Source of the DNA: Aquimonas sp046318115 | GTDB taxonomy: Bacteria > Pseudomonadota > Gammaproteobacteria > Xanthomonadales > Xanthomonadaceae | Assembly: GCA_046318115.1 (NCBI GenBank) | Contig: JBKCVA010000059.1 | Span: 10,078 to 74,077 of the forward strand | DNA length: 64,000 bases | Reading direction: 5' to 3' | Shown: positions 8,749 to 16,935 of the stretch, piece after piece | How the letters are laid out: every line of letters starts with the position of its first letter | Numbering within the stretch: the stretch's first letter is position 1 | Program-made: the position numbers and the translations under genes | The notes under the pieces: model-generated | What the model saw: only the letters and a program-made list of their open reading frames with translations | The model's database searches: none | What the model was told of the DNA's origin: nothing

Positions 8749-9642
8749 CTACCAGTACAGAAAAACGACGAGGATGTGCACCAGCAGCGCCGCGATCAGG
8801 CCGATGGTGAGCGGGATATGCAGGTACAGCCACAGCTGCAGTCGCGCCTGCAGGGCCACGCTGACGCGCAGCACCGCCAGCGCACGCGCGCGCTGCGCTG
8901 CAAGGCCCAGCAGGCCTTGAAGCGCAGCCGCCTCATCACGCTTGCGCGCCTGCGGGACGCGAGCAGCGAGGTAGTCCAGCAACGGCTGCTGGAAGCGGTT
9001 GGAACAGGTGCGCGAGCCCGCCGGCTGCACGGTGGGATCGAGCATGCGCGAGTGATCGCGACCGAGCACCTGGGCCAGCACGCCGCCGCCCAGCGTGGTG
9101 CGGTCGATCGCGCTTTCGACCACAGCCAGCGTGGTGGCATCGGCCTGCTGGGCGGCGCGGCGCATTTCGTCGTCGATGCGGTTGAGCGCGGTCAGCCAGT
9201 CCTCGCGGCGGCGCCCGGCATGCACCTCCGCGAGACGCCGCGGCAGGCGCAGATAGGCGTAGAGGCCATAGACCCCGCTGGCAATCACCACGCACATCAG
9301 CACGTAAGCCAGGCTGTGCACATTCCAGCCGATCTGGAACGCACTGTGCAGCGTCGCCACCACCACCAGCGCCAAGCCGAACATCACGTGTGCGGCGACC
9401 CAGCTCTGCACTGAACCAAGCGTGCTGCGGTAGCTGCGCTTGCGCAGCCCAAGCAGGGCCAGCCACAGGATCAGCAGGGCACCAACGGTGCCGAGCACAT
9501 AGCCCTGCCAACTGCCGCCGTTCGGCGGCAGGCTTGCCGGCTGGGACACGTACAGTGCGATCGCGGCGACGCACAGGACGCTCGCCCAGGCCGCGTAGCG
9601 TCGCGCTTGAGACCCGAGAAAACTGGCGCTGGACTCAGCCAT
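8749..9642 (-). CDS. Membrane protein with di-heme b signature
   Basis: 297 residues from ATG at 9642, which overlaps the stop of the upstream oxidoreductase gene by 8 nt (translational coupling). Predicted helices lie at about 17-33, 48-66, 81-101, 107-129 and 262-297. Two histidine pairs are spaced 14 residues apart inside single helices: His85/His99 and His275/His289, with a further His109. Paired H-x13-H in two helices is the classical ligand pattern for two b hemes stacked across a membrane, as in cytochrome b and ferric-reductase/NOX cores. A loop of about 130 residues (133-261) separates the two halves. The gene order implies it passes electrons from the cytoplasmic FAD/FeS protein to the periplasmic decaheme protein. 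No close family name is recognised. Confidence 0.83.
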   Translation of the reverse strand: MAESSASFLGSQARRYAAWASVLCVAAIALYVSQPASLPPNGGSWQGYVLGTVGALLILWLALLGLRKRSYRSTLGSVQSWVAAHVMFGLALVVVATLHSAFQIGWNVHSLAYVLMCVVIASGVYGLYAYLRLPRRLAEVHAGRRREDWLTALNRIDDEMRRAAQQADATTLAVVESAIDRTTLGGGVLAQVLGRDHSRMLDPTVQPAGSRTCSNRFQQPLLDYLAARVPQARKRDEAAALQGLLGLAAQRARALAVLRVSVALQARLQLWLYLHIPLTIGLIAALLVHILVVFLYW

Positions 9643-12262
9643 GCAGGCGCTTCTCGACCAGTGCGGCAAAGCCCGCGGGTGAGGTACGAACCGCGGCCCC
9701 GGTGGGGCAAGCGCGCACGCAGGCGGGGCCACCATCGATGCCTTGGCAGGCGTCGCATTTGACCGCCTTCCTGCCGGCGGCCTTGTCCGGCGCGGCCCCC
9801 TTGTCCTCGCCCGGCCCGTGCCCCGTGGCGAACAGCAGCCAGCTGAGCAGGCCGGGCTTCTCGGGGGCTGCGTACTCCATGCGGATCACGCCGTAGGGGC
9901 AGTGGGTCTGGCAGTTGCCGCAGCCGATGCAGCGATCATCGATGAAGACCTCGCCGCCGATCGCGCGGTGGATCGAATCGGTCGGGCAGTCCTTCATGCA
10001 GTGCGGGTGCTCGCAGTGCCGGCAGGAGATCGGCACCTGCACCGCCGCATGCGAGCGCCCACGGTGGCGATCCAAGCGCGACAGCCCGCCGTGGGTTTCG
10101 GCGCAGGCCTTCTCGCAGTTGTCGCAGCCCACGCACAGCGACTCGTCGATCAGCAGGGCATTGGTCGCCTCGCCGAGGCCTTCGGCCATCAGGAAGGACA
10201 CCAGCTCGCCGCCCTCGGGCAGCGCTTCCAGCACCGAGAAGTTGCGCAGCTGCTGGCTGGTCGCCGACTGCAGGGCGCCGACCCGCTGCGGATCTTTCTT
10301 GAGCAGCTCCAGAAACTCGGCGCGGCCGAGCTGGATGGTCTCGGTGCGCACCGCCGCGCGCGCGGTCTCGCGGCGCAGCGGATCGCCCATCAAGGCCATC
10401 TGTCCGCAGAGCTGGCCGCTCTGTGCATGCCCAACCAGGCCGCCGCCGCGGGTCAGCGCGATGGTGCCGCTGCGCACCAGATGCAGGCAGTCGCCGCCCT
10501 CGCCTTCGCTGTAAAGCAGCTCGCCGGCGGCGAAGCTGCGCACCTTGGCGGCCTGCGCGATCGAGCGCAGTTCGGCCACCGGCAAGGAAGGCGCGAACTG
10601 GCCCTGCAGGGCGCGCACGATGAAGATCCAGTCGACGCCGGCACGTACTTCGTCGTTCGAGTTCAGCAACTTCACCATCGTGCGTCGAGGCGTCTCGATC
10701 AGGAGGGTGTCGGCACCGATGAAGGCGTCGCCGCTGCGCGGCCGCCCGGAGATCAGGCTCATCTCGCCGAAGAACTGGCCCGGTTTGAGGGTCAGCTCGT
10801 CGCTGCTGCCGGCATGGCGGAGACGCACCTCGCCCTCCAGCACGGTGTAGAAACCATTGCTGTAGTCGCCGCTGCGGAACAGCACGCTGCCGGCTTCCAG
10901 CACTTCGGTGGCGCGCGGCTCCGGCGGCTCGGCGAGATCGCTTTCGCCCGGCGTCTCGCCGGCGCGGCGCATCTGTTCCAGCTGGGCCTCGCGCCGGGCG
11001 CGCTGTTCGGCACGGCGCGCAGCCACGCCCTTGTCCACCTGTGCGCGCGCCGCACGCACGCTGTCGACGTCGCCAAAACTGACAATCAGACGGCTCTCGA
11101 TCAGCAGCTCGCGGAAGGCCAGCGCGTTCATGCGCCGGAACATCGGTACCCGCTGCTGGTAGAGGGTGAGGATCTCTTCGACCTCGGCCACATAGGGCAG
11201 GCCCGCGAACTGCAGGGCGAGCAGCACATGGTCGACCGGGCGCACGGCGCGGCCGAGGATGCTGTCGACCACGTCCTGGCCCTGGTTCATGGCCTGCTTG
11301 ATCAGCGGAAAGCCGGCCAGCGAGCCGATCACGTACAGGCCCGGCACGCTGCTCTGGTACTGCGCGTCCAGCGTCGGCAGGGCGTCGGGGCGCTCGCTGG
11401 GAAAAGCGATGCCGCAGGCTTCGAGGAACTTGCGTGGCGGCGTGCCACCCAGCCGCGCCAGCACCTTGTGGCAGGCGATGCGGCGCTGGCCCTCGGGCGT
11501 GTTCAACACGATCGCGCCGAGGCCGTCCGCGCCGGCGGGCTCGATGCGCTCGGCAGTGGCGCGGTAGTGGCAATGGAAATCCAGACTGCGGTCGTTGATC
11601 GCGCGCAGCACCGCGTTGAGGTTGCCCTCCTTGGCGCGCGAAAACTCCTCGCGGCGGTTGACGATGTGCACGGCGTTGTGACGCGACAGCCCCAGCGCAT
11701 TCTCGATCGCCGAATCGCCCGCGCCGACCACCACGAGGGTCTCGCCGCGCCAGGCTTCGGGATCATCCAGCTGGTAGTGGACCAGCCCGCAGTCCTCGCC
11801 CGGCGCACCGATACGGTTGGGCTGTCCTTCGAGGCCGATCGCCAGCACCACATGTTCGGCGCCAACCGTGCTGCCGTCTTTCAAGCGGATCTCGAAGGCG
11901 CCGCGTTGGCCGTGGATGGCCGTCACTTCGGCCCGGTAGCGCACGTGGATGCCCAGGCGCTCGATGCCCTGCGCCCAAGCCGCCAGCACGGCCTCGCGCG
12001 TGCCCGCGCGGAAGCGCAGGGGGCTGCGCAGGTCGAGAAAGCCGGGCTCGGCCATCACGAACTTGCCCTTCTGGTAGCGCTGAATGGTGCGCGCGTGCGC
12101 GTCTGACGCCTCCAGCAGGACATGGCTGGGCGGTTGACCGGGCCTCTCGGCGGCGTCGATTTCAGCCGCGCGCGCAGCCGCGCTCAGTCCCGCCGGACCG
12201 GAGCCGATGATGACGATGCGATAGCTGGCGTGCGGGTGGCCCGGTCCGGGTTCACCATTCAT
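9635..12262 (-). CDS. FAD/NAD(P) oxidoreductase with two cNMP-binding-like domains and ferredoxin module
   Basis: 875 residues using ATG at 12262; a longer start at 12301 is possible but adds only a basic tail. The order is: a thioredoxin-reductase-like FAD domain (VIIGSGPAGLSAA near residue 18); a second NAD(P) dinucleotide fold (VVVGAGDSAIENAL near 180); a helical linker rich in Arg/Glu; two cyclic-nucleotide-binding-like beta barrels (about 460-560 and 585-690); and a C-terminal ferredoxin region with CVGCDNC, CRHCEHPHC, CIGCGNCQTHC and CDAC...CVRAC. The cysteine groups fit about four [4Fe-4S] clusters, similar to DmsB/HycB-type electron-transfer subunits. It lacks a signal peptide and is thus cytoplasmic. 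As the first gene of the cluster it is the likely electron entry point from NAD(P)H, perhaps gated by a nucleotide. Confidence 0.88.
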   Translation of the reverse strand: MNGEPGPGHPHASYRIVIIGSGPAGLSAAARAAEIDAAERPGQPPSHVLLEASDAHARTIQRYQKGKFVMAEPGFLDLRSPLRFRAGTREAVLAAWAQGIERLGIHVRYRAEVTAIHGQRGAFEIRLKDGSTVGAEHVVLAIGLEGQPNRIGAPGEDCGLVHYQLDDPEAWRGETLVVVGAGDSAIENALGLSRHNAVHIVNRREEFSRAKEGNLNAVLRAINDRSLDFHCHYRATAERIEPAGADGLGAIVLNTPEGQRRIACHKVLARLGGTPPRKFLEACGIAFPSERPDALPTLDAQYQSSVPGLYVIGSLAGFPLIKQAMNQGQDVVDSILGRAVRPVDHVLLALQFAGLPYVAEVEEILTLYQQRVPMFRRMNALAFRELLIESRLIVSFGDVDSVRAARAQVDKGVAARRAEQRARREAQLEQMRRAGETPGESDLAEPPEPRATEVLEAGSVLFRSGDYSNGFYTVLEGEVRLRHAGSSDELTLKPGQFFGEMSLISGRPRSGDAFIGADTLLIETPRRTMVKLLNSNDEVRAGVDWIFIVRALQGQFAPSLPVAELRSIAQAAKVRSFAAGELLYSEGEGGDCLHLVRSGTIALTRGGGLVGHAQSGQLCGQMALMGDPLRRETARAAVRTETIQLGRAEFLELLKKDPQRVGALQSATSQQLRNFSVLEALPEGGELVSFLMAEGLGEATNALLIDESLCVGCDNCEKACAETHGGLSRLDRHRGRSHAAVQVPISCRHCEHPHCMKDCPTDSIHRAIGGEVFIDDRCIGCGNCQTHCPYGVIRMEYAAPEKPGLLSWLLFATGHGPGEDKGAAPDKAAGRKAVKCDACQGIDGGPACVRACPTGAAVRTSPAGFAALVEKRLHG

Positions 12263-12407
12263 CCGACACCCCCGTGACGGACGCGGCTTGCGTGAACGCA
12301 AAGTAGGCGCGGCGTGGAAGACATGTCAACGCATTCCGCGCGGCGGTCGGTTCTTCCACACCAGCGCACGAAGCTGACACCGCAGGACAGGCTCGCCCCC
12401 CGCTACC

Positions 12408-13694
12408 ATGCCGGCCATGACACGCTTTCCCGACCGCCCTGCCCCCGCACCGCCCAGGACCTATCTGGTCGGCGGCGCCGTCCGCGACCAGCTGCTCGAC
12501 CTGCCCGTCGGCGACTGCGACTGGGTGGTGGTCGGCAGCTCCCCGGCGGCGATGGAAGCTCTGGGCTTCCGCGCGGTCGGCGCCGATTTCCCCGTGTTCC
12601 TGCACCCCGTCACCGGCGAGGAGTACGCGCTGGCGCGCACCGAGCGCAAATCCGGGCGCGGCTACCGCGGCTTCGTCGTCGATGCCGACCCCTCGGTCAC
12701 GCTGGACGAGGACCTGCAGCGCCGCGACCTCACGATCAACGCCATCGCGCTGGCGCCCGACGGTCGCCTGATCGACCCCTGGGGCGGCCGCGCGGACATC
12801 GAAGCGCGCGTGCTGCGCCATGTGTCGCCCGCCTTCGCCGAAGACCCGGTGCGGATACTGCGAGTGGCGCGCTTCGCCGCGCGCTTCGCACCCTTGGGCT
12901 TCCACGTCGCCGACGAGACGCTGGCGCTGATGCGTCAGATGGTCGATGCAGGCGAGGTCGACCATCTGGTGCCGGAGCGCGTCTGGAAGGAGCTGTCGCG
13001 CGCCCTCGCCGAGCCCGCGCCGCAGGCGATGCTGCGCGTGCTGCGCGAATGCGGCGCGCTGGCCCGGCTGCTGCCTGAAGTCGATGCCCTGTACGGCGTG
13101 CCGCAGCGCCCGGAGTACCACCCGGAAGTCGACACCGGCCTGCACATTGAGCTCTGCCTGGAGCAGTCCGCCCGATTCAAGAAGGGCGATGCGCAGATCA
13201 CTTTCGCCGTGCTGGTGCACGACCTCGGCAAGGCGCTGACGCCCGGCGATGAACTGCCCAAACACATCGCCCACGAGCAGCGCGGGCTTGAGCCGATCCG
13301 CGCCGTGTGCGAACGGCTGCGCGTCCCCTCCGACGCCCGCGACCTCGCCCTGCACGCCTGCCGCGAGCACTTGAATGTGCATCGTCTGCACGAGATGCGC
13401 GCCGCCAGCATCGAGGCCCTGATCCAGCGCTGCGACGGCTACCGTCGACCCGAACGCATCGCCCAGATCGGCTGGGTCTGCGAGATCGACAAGCGTGGCC
13501 GCGCCGGCCTTGCCGACCAGCCCTACCCCAATCGCGAACTGCTCGAACGCTGCCACCGCGCCGCACTGACCGTGCAGGCGCGTGACCTCGACCTGTCAGG
13601 GCTCAAGGGCCCCGAGGTGGGCGAGGCGCTGAAGCGCGCGCGCATCGAAGCGGTGAAGCAGGAATTGGGGATTGGGGATCAGGGATTGGGCTAG
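12408..13694 (+). CDS. cca: CCA tRNA nucleotidyltransferase (multifunctional, HD-containing)
   Basis: 428 residues. The enzyme adds or repairs the 3' CCA end of tRNAs. The N-terminus has LVGGAVRD and the catalytic region DCDWVVVG, followed by ARTERKSGRGYRGF and EDLQRRDLTINAIA. RILRVARFAARF matches the class II nucleotidyltransferase neck, and the C-terminal HD phosphohydrolase domain carries VHDLGKALTPGDELP. This domain order is that of the bifunctional gammaproteobacterial Cca. The start could also be ATG at 12417. The last ten residues (ELGIGDQGLG) are encoded by the G-tract heptad repeat, so the native C-terminus appears to have been altered or extended by the repeat. The gene is divergent from the oxidoreductase gene. 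Confidence 0.96.
   Translation: MPAMTRFPDRPAPAPPRTYLVGGAVRDQLLDLPVGDCDWVVVGSSPAAMEALGFRAVGADFPVFLHPVTGEEYALARTERKSGRGYRGFVVDADPSVTLDEDLQRRDLTINAIALAPDGRLIDPWGGRADIEARVLRHVSPAFAEDPVRILRVARFAARFAPLGFHVADETLALMRQMVDAGEVDHLVPERVWKELSRALAEPAPQAMLRVLRECGALARLLPEVDALYGVPQRPEYHPEVDTGLHIELCLEQSARFKKGDAQITFAVLVHDLGKALTPGDELPKHIAHEQRGLEPIRAVCERLRVPSDARDLALHACREHLNVHRLHEMRAASIEALIQRCDGYRRPERIAQIGWVCEIDKRGRAGLADQPYPNRELLERCHRAALTVQARDLDLSGLKGPEVGEALKRARIEAVKQELGIGDQGLG
13664..13690 (+). repeat. G-tract heptad repeat at the cca 3' end
   Basis: Repeats of GGGGATT/GGGATTG run into the last codons of cca. The complementary C-rich version lies at 13811-13839, so the two form an inverted pair of arms across the convergent cca / HD-GYP junction. 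Confidence 0.9.
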
Positions 13695-13810
13695 AGCAGC
13701 GCAACCCGGATCGCCCCTGACAGCGTTTGCACAGCGGCGACATGCTCAACCCTACGCGACGCCCTTCGATGGATGCACCGCCCTGGCCCTCGCTTCGGAC
13801 AGCCTCGGCG

Positions 13811-13839
13811 AATCCCGAATCCCCAATCCCCAATCCCCG
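13811..13839 (-). repeat. C-tract arm of the heptad inverted repeat
   Basis: AATCCCC units read as GGGGATT on the minus strand, ending just before the HD-GYP stop at 13842. They pair with the arm at 13664-13690. The about 120-bp spacer holds no gene. The pair may act as a bidirectional transcription barrier. Confidence 0.88.
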
Positions 13840-13841
13840 CT

Positions 13842-15221
13842 CTACCCCGGCATCCACAGCCGCTCAAGCTGCGGAAAGCACCAGGCTTCAGGCGACTCGA
13901 TACCGGCGATGCGATCGGCGCAGTTGGGCGAGGCCAAATCGAGGTCGCGGATGAACACCGGCTCGCGCTTCTTGGCGTTGTAGAAGATCCGCACCTTCGG
14001 GGTGAGCAGGGAGTCGTCGTTCTGCTCGGTGACTACCGCCAGAAGGTCGGACTGGAGGCGCACCAGCGCGCCGACGGGATAGATGCCGATCGACTTGACG
14101 AAGGCATTGAACACCTGCGGATCGAAGTGGCCCTTCCAGGCGGCCATGCGGCGCACCGATTCGGCCGGGCTCCAGGCCTTCTTGTACGGGCGGTTGGAGC
14201 TGATCGCGTCGTAGACATCACAGACTGCGCCCATGCGCGACAGCAGCTCGATGCCCTCACCCGCCTGACCGTGCGGATAGCCGGTGCCGTCAAACTTCTC
14301 ATGGTGGTGCAGGGCGATTTCCAGCGCGGCCGCCGAAGCACCTCCGCCCTCCCTGAGCATCTCGTAGCCGCGCACCGGGTGCGCCTTCATGATCCGGAAC
14401 TCGTCGTCGGTGAGTGCGCCCGGCTTGTTGAGCACCTGCAGCGGCATGGCCGCCTTGCCGATGTCGTGCAGCATTCCGCCGATGCCGGCCTCGCGGATCT
14501 GCTCGGCGGGCAGCCGCAGCTGGCGCGCCAGCGCGATCATCAGCGCACACACGGCAACCGAGTGCAGGTAGGTGTAGTCGTCGTGGCGCTTCAGACGCGC
14601 GACGCTGATCAAGGCATCGGGGTGTCGCGTCACCGAGGCGCTGATCTCCTCGACCAGAGGCTCGACCGCGGATGGACTGACGGCCCTGCCCATCCGGGCC
14701 TCGCTGAACAGCTCGACCATCTTGTCCTTGGCCGCCATGCAGAGCTTCTGCGCCGACTGCAGTTCGGCGTCCATCGCGCGCTGGGCGCGACGGGTGGCGG
14801 CCGGCGTGCCGGTAGAGGTCGGGGCCGCGACAGGCATTGCCTCGACCGGCGCGGATGGCGCTTCGGGGGCGAGCGGCTCCGGTTCGTCAGCGACGACGGG
14901 CTCGGGTGCCTCTTCGACAGCGTCGGGTCCGGGTTCGGGCTCGCTGTCGGGTTCGGGTACGGAGTGGGCGTCCACCGCCTCGGCAAGCGCGTCCTCAGTC
15001 TCGGCCCCGTCGTCCGACTCCGGGGGCGGCCAGTCGGGGCAGTCCAGGCCGCGCTCGCTGTCGATCAGGATTTCCGCCACGCCGCCACGGCGCAGCACGT
15101 CGACTTCCTGCGCGGTCAGCAGAAAGGAGTGCCGGACGAACACGGGATGGGTCCCGTCGCCGCCGAGGCGATGGAACCACATGCCCGGGCGGGCGAGACG
15201 GATGGGAATGGCCTTGATCAT
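13842..15221 (-). CDS. HD-GYP domain protein with N-terminal DUF3391-like domain
   Basis: 459 residues from ATG at 15221 (MIKAIPIRLARPGMW). Residues 1-60 match the DUF3391 domain often found before HD-GYP (PGMWFHRL... FLLTAQEVDVLRRGGV). A Pro/Glu-rich disordered linker covers about 65-140. The HD-GYP domain has HDIGKA at about 252 and HHEKFDGTGYP at about 307-317, the complete signature of cyclic-di-GMP phosphodiesterases. DVYDAISSNRPYKKA and a conserved basic C-terminus follow. It likely lowers cyclic-di-GMP and so controls motility or biofilm behaviour. An alternative start at 15254 adds 11 residues. Confidence 0.94.
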   Translation of the reverse strand: MIKAIPIRLARPGMWFHRLGGDGTHPVFVRHSFLLTAQEVDVLRRGGVAEILIDSERGLDCPDWPPPESDDGAETEDALAEAVDAHSVPEPDSEPEPGPDAVEEAPEPVVADEPEPLAPEAPSAPVEAMPVAAPTSTGTPAATRRAQRAMDAELQSAQKLCMAAKDKMVELFSEARMGRAVSPSAVEPLVEEISASVTRHPDALISVARLKRHDDYTYLHSVAVCALMIALARQLRLPAEQIREAGIGGMLHDIGKAAMPLQVLNKPGALTDDEFRIMKAHPVRGYEMLREGGGASAAALEIALHHHEKFDGTGYPHGQAGEGIELLSRMGAVCDVYDAISSNRPYKKAWSPAESVRRMAAWKGHFDPQVFNAFVKSIGIYPVGALVRLQSDLLAVVTEQNDDSLLTPKVRIFYNAKKREPVFIRDLDLASPNCADRIAGIESPEAWCFPQLERLWMPG

Positions 15222-15260
15222 GGCCGGGCGGCGCACCTGGGGACAGGACAGCATCGGCCC

Positions 15261-15689
15261 TTATGCAAGTGGCGCGCCGCCCGCCCCACCCGGGTCGCGG
15301 CGCGATTCCGTCAGCAGGCCGCGCAGCGGGGAACACCCCGCCAGAAGGCCGATACCGGCGCCCAGGCCATTGGCCAGTCCATCCACCAGATCGAAGCTGC
15401 GCACACCGCCCGCGCCCTGCAGGAACTCCAGCGCCAGCCCGAAGGCCGACAGCGCGACCGCCGCCGCCATGAATCCGCCGACCCGCCGCAGCAGCGGCAC
15501 GCAGGCAAAGCCGGCCACGGCGTAGCCGAGGCCATGCCAGAGTTTGTCGAAGCGGCCCGGGTCTAGCGGCAGCTCGGGTGGCGGCAGCAGGGAAAGCAGC
15601 GCGATCAGGCCGAGATACAGCGCCAGCCCCACCATCCACAGCTGCCGCAGCCGCGAGCGGTGCACCACCACGAATGTGAGCGCGCTCAC
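15261..15689 (-). CDS. VanZ-like small membrane protein
   Basis: 142 residues starting at GTG 15689, which overlaps the TGA of the upstream midA-like gene (GTGA). Four predicted membrane helices are present, with SLLPPPELPLDPGRFDKLWHGLGYAVAGF, split here as SLLPPPELPLDP then FDKLWHGLGYAVAGF. The DKxxH motif after the first helix and EFLQ...RSFDLVDGLANGLG near the third are characteristic of VanZ family proteins. Their cellular role is mostly unknown outside teicoplanin resistance. The overlapping start shows it is co-translated with the methyltransferase. Confidence 0.85.
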   Translation of the reverse strand: MSALTFVVVHRSRLRQLWMVGLALYLGLIALLSLLPPPELPLDPGRFDKLWHGLGYAVAGFACVPLLRRVGGFMAAAVALSAFGLALEFLQGAGGVRSFDLVDGLANGLGAGIGLLAGCSPLRGLLTESRRDPGGAGGAPLA

Positions 15690-16864
15690 AGCCGGTGACT
15701 CAGGTCGCCGAAAGCGAACTGCGCCTCGCAGTCGACGCCACGCGAGAGCCCCATCACCTGGAAGCGCTCGCCCATTTCCGAGGGCAGGATCAAGCGCTTC
15801 GACTCCAGCGCCAGACGGTGCTGGCTCAGGGGATCGCTGGTGCCGGCCTCGACGTGCTGTTGCAGGCCGTTGTTGAGCAGGAAGGCGGCCTGGCTGCAGT
15901 AGCCCGCCAGCTCGAAGCCAGCGTGCTGACCGGCCTCGGCCAGCGCGGTGAAGTCGACCGAGGCGGTGATGTCGGTCAGTCCCGGCAGGTGGAAGGGATC
16001 GGCATGCACGCGATGACGGTAGTGGCACAACAAGGTGCCGTCCGAGCGCTCGGGCAGGTAGAACTCCGAACGCGGATAGCCGTAGTCGACGAACAGGGCT
16101 AGGCCCTCGGCCAGCGACGCGCACACCGCGTCCAGCCAGTACGGCAGCTGCGGCAGCAGCTCGCTGGTGTAGCCCTCGCCGAAGCCGCGGCCCAGACTGC
16201 GCTCCACGTGCCGCACGGCGCCGCCGGTGAGCATGTCCGCAGGGCGCTCACAGAAGCGCAGGCCGCTCTCCGCGCGCTCGACGTGCTGCTCCATCACCTC
16301 GCCGGCGCGCAGCACGAAGCGCGAGGCGGGCAATGCATCCAGCACCTCGTTGGCGAACAGGACGCCGACCCAGTCGTCCTCGGGCAGGCGATCCAGCCAG
16401 CGCAGACGAGCAAAAATCTCAGCCGGCAGTTCGGCCTCAAGCCGCTGGCGCTGGCGTTCGCGCAGGTCGGCGCTGGGCTCCAGGATGCGGTACTCGGCCG
16501 GCAGCGCATCGCGCGCGGCGAGTGCAGGCAGCGCCTGCAGTGCGAACGCACCGCTGCCGCCGCCCAGTTCGAAGAAACAGCCTGCGCCGCGATAGCGACG
16601 GAGCACCGGCGCCGTGGCCTCGGCCACGCAGGCGGCAAACAGGCCGCCCAACTCGGGCGCGGTGATGAAGTCACCGGCCGCGCCGAACTTGGTCGCGCCG
16701 GCGCTGTAGTAGCCCAGCCCCGGGGCATACAGGGCCAACTCCATGTAGCGCGAGAACGGAATCGCGCCGCCACTGCGCGCGATCTCGGCAAGGATCAGCG
16801 CGCGCAAACGGTCGCTGTGGGCCTGCGCCTCAGGGGCGGGCGCCGGCAGGTCGAGGGGAATCAT
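15686..16864 (-). CDS. MidA family SAM-dependent methyltransferase
   Basis: 392 residues from ATG 16864. Homologues of MidA/NDUFAF7 methylate an arginine in complex I subunits in mitochondria; the bacterial role is less clear. Evidence includes IPFSRYMELALYAPGLGYY, GDFITAPELGGLFAACVAE (the family hallmark) and a glycine-rich SAM site FFELGGGSGAFALQAL. Also present are FANEVLDALP and LFVDYGYPRSEFY. The length matches the family (about 390). It is divergent from the pteridine reductase at 16936, leaving 71 bp for two promoters, and is followed by the overlapping VanZ-like gene. Confidence 0.93.
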   Translation of the reverse strand: MIPLDLPAPAPEAQAHSDRLRALILAEIARSGGAIPFSRYMELALYAPGLGYYSAGATKFGAAGDFITAPELGGLFAACVAEATAPVLRRYRGAGCFFELGGGSGAFALQALPALAARDALPAEYRILEPSADLRERQRQRLEAELPAEIFARLRWLDRLPEDDWVGVLFANEVLDALPASRFVLRAGEVMEQHVERAESGLRFCERPADMLTGGAVRHVERSLGRGFGEGYTSELLPQLPYWLDAVCASLAEGLALFVDYGYPRSEFYLPERSDGTLLCHYRHRVHADPFHLPGLTDITASVDFTALAEAGQHAGFELAGYCSQAAFLLNNGLQQHVEAGTSDPLSQHRLALESKRLILPSEMGERFQVMGLSRGVDCEAQFAFGDLSHRL

Positions 16865-16935
16865 GAGCGGTCTCGTGATGGAATCTTCAGCGGCCAGCAT
16901 CGACACTGCGGCCGGACCGCACGAAGGATACCCCG

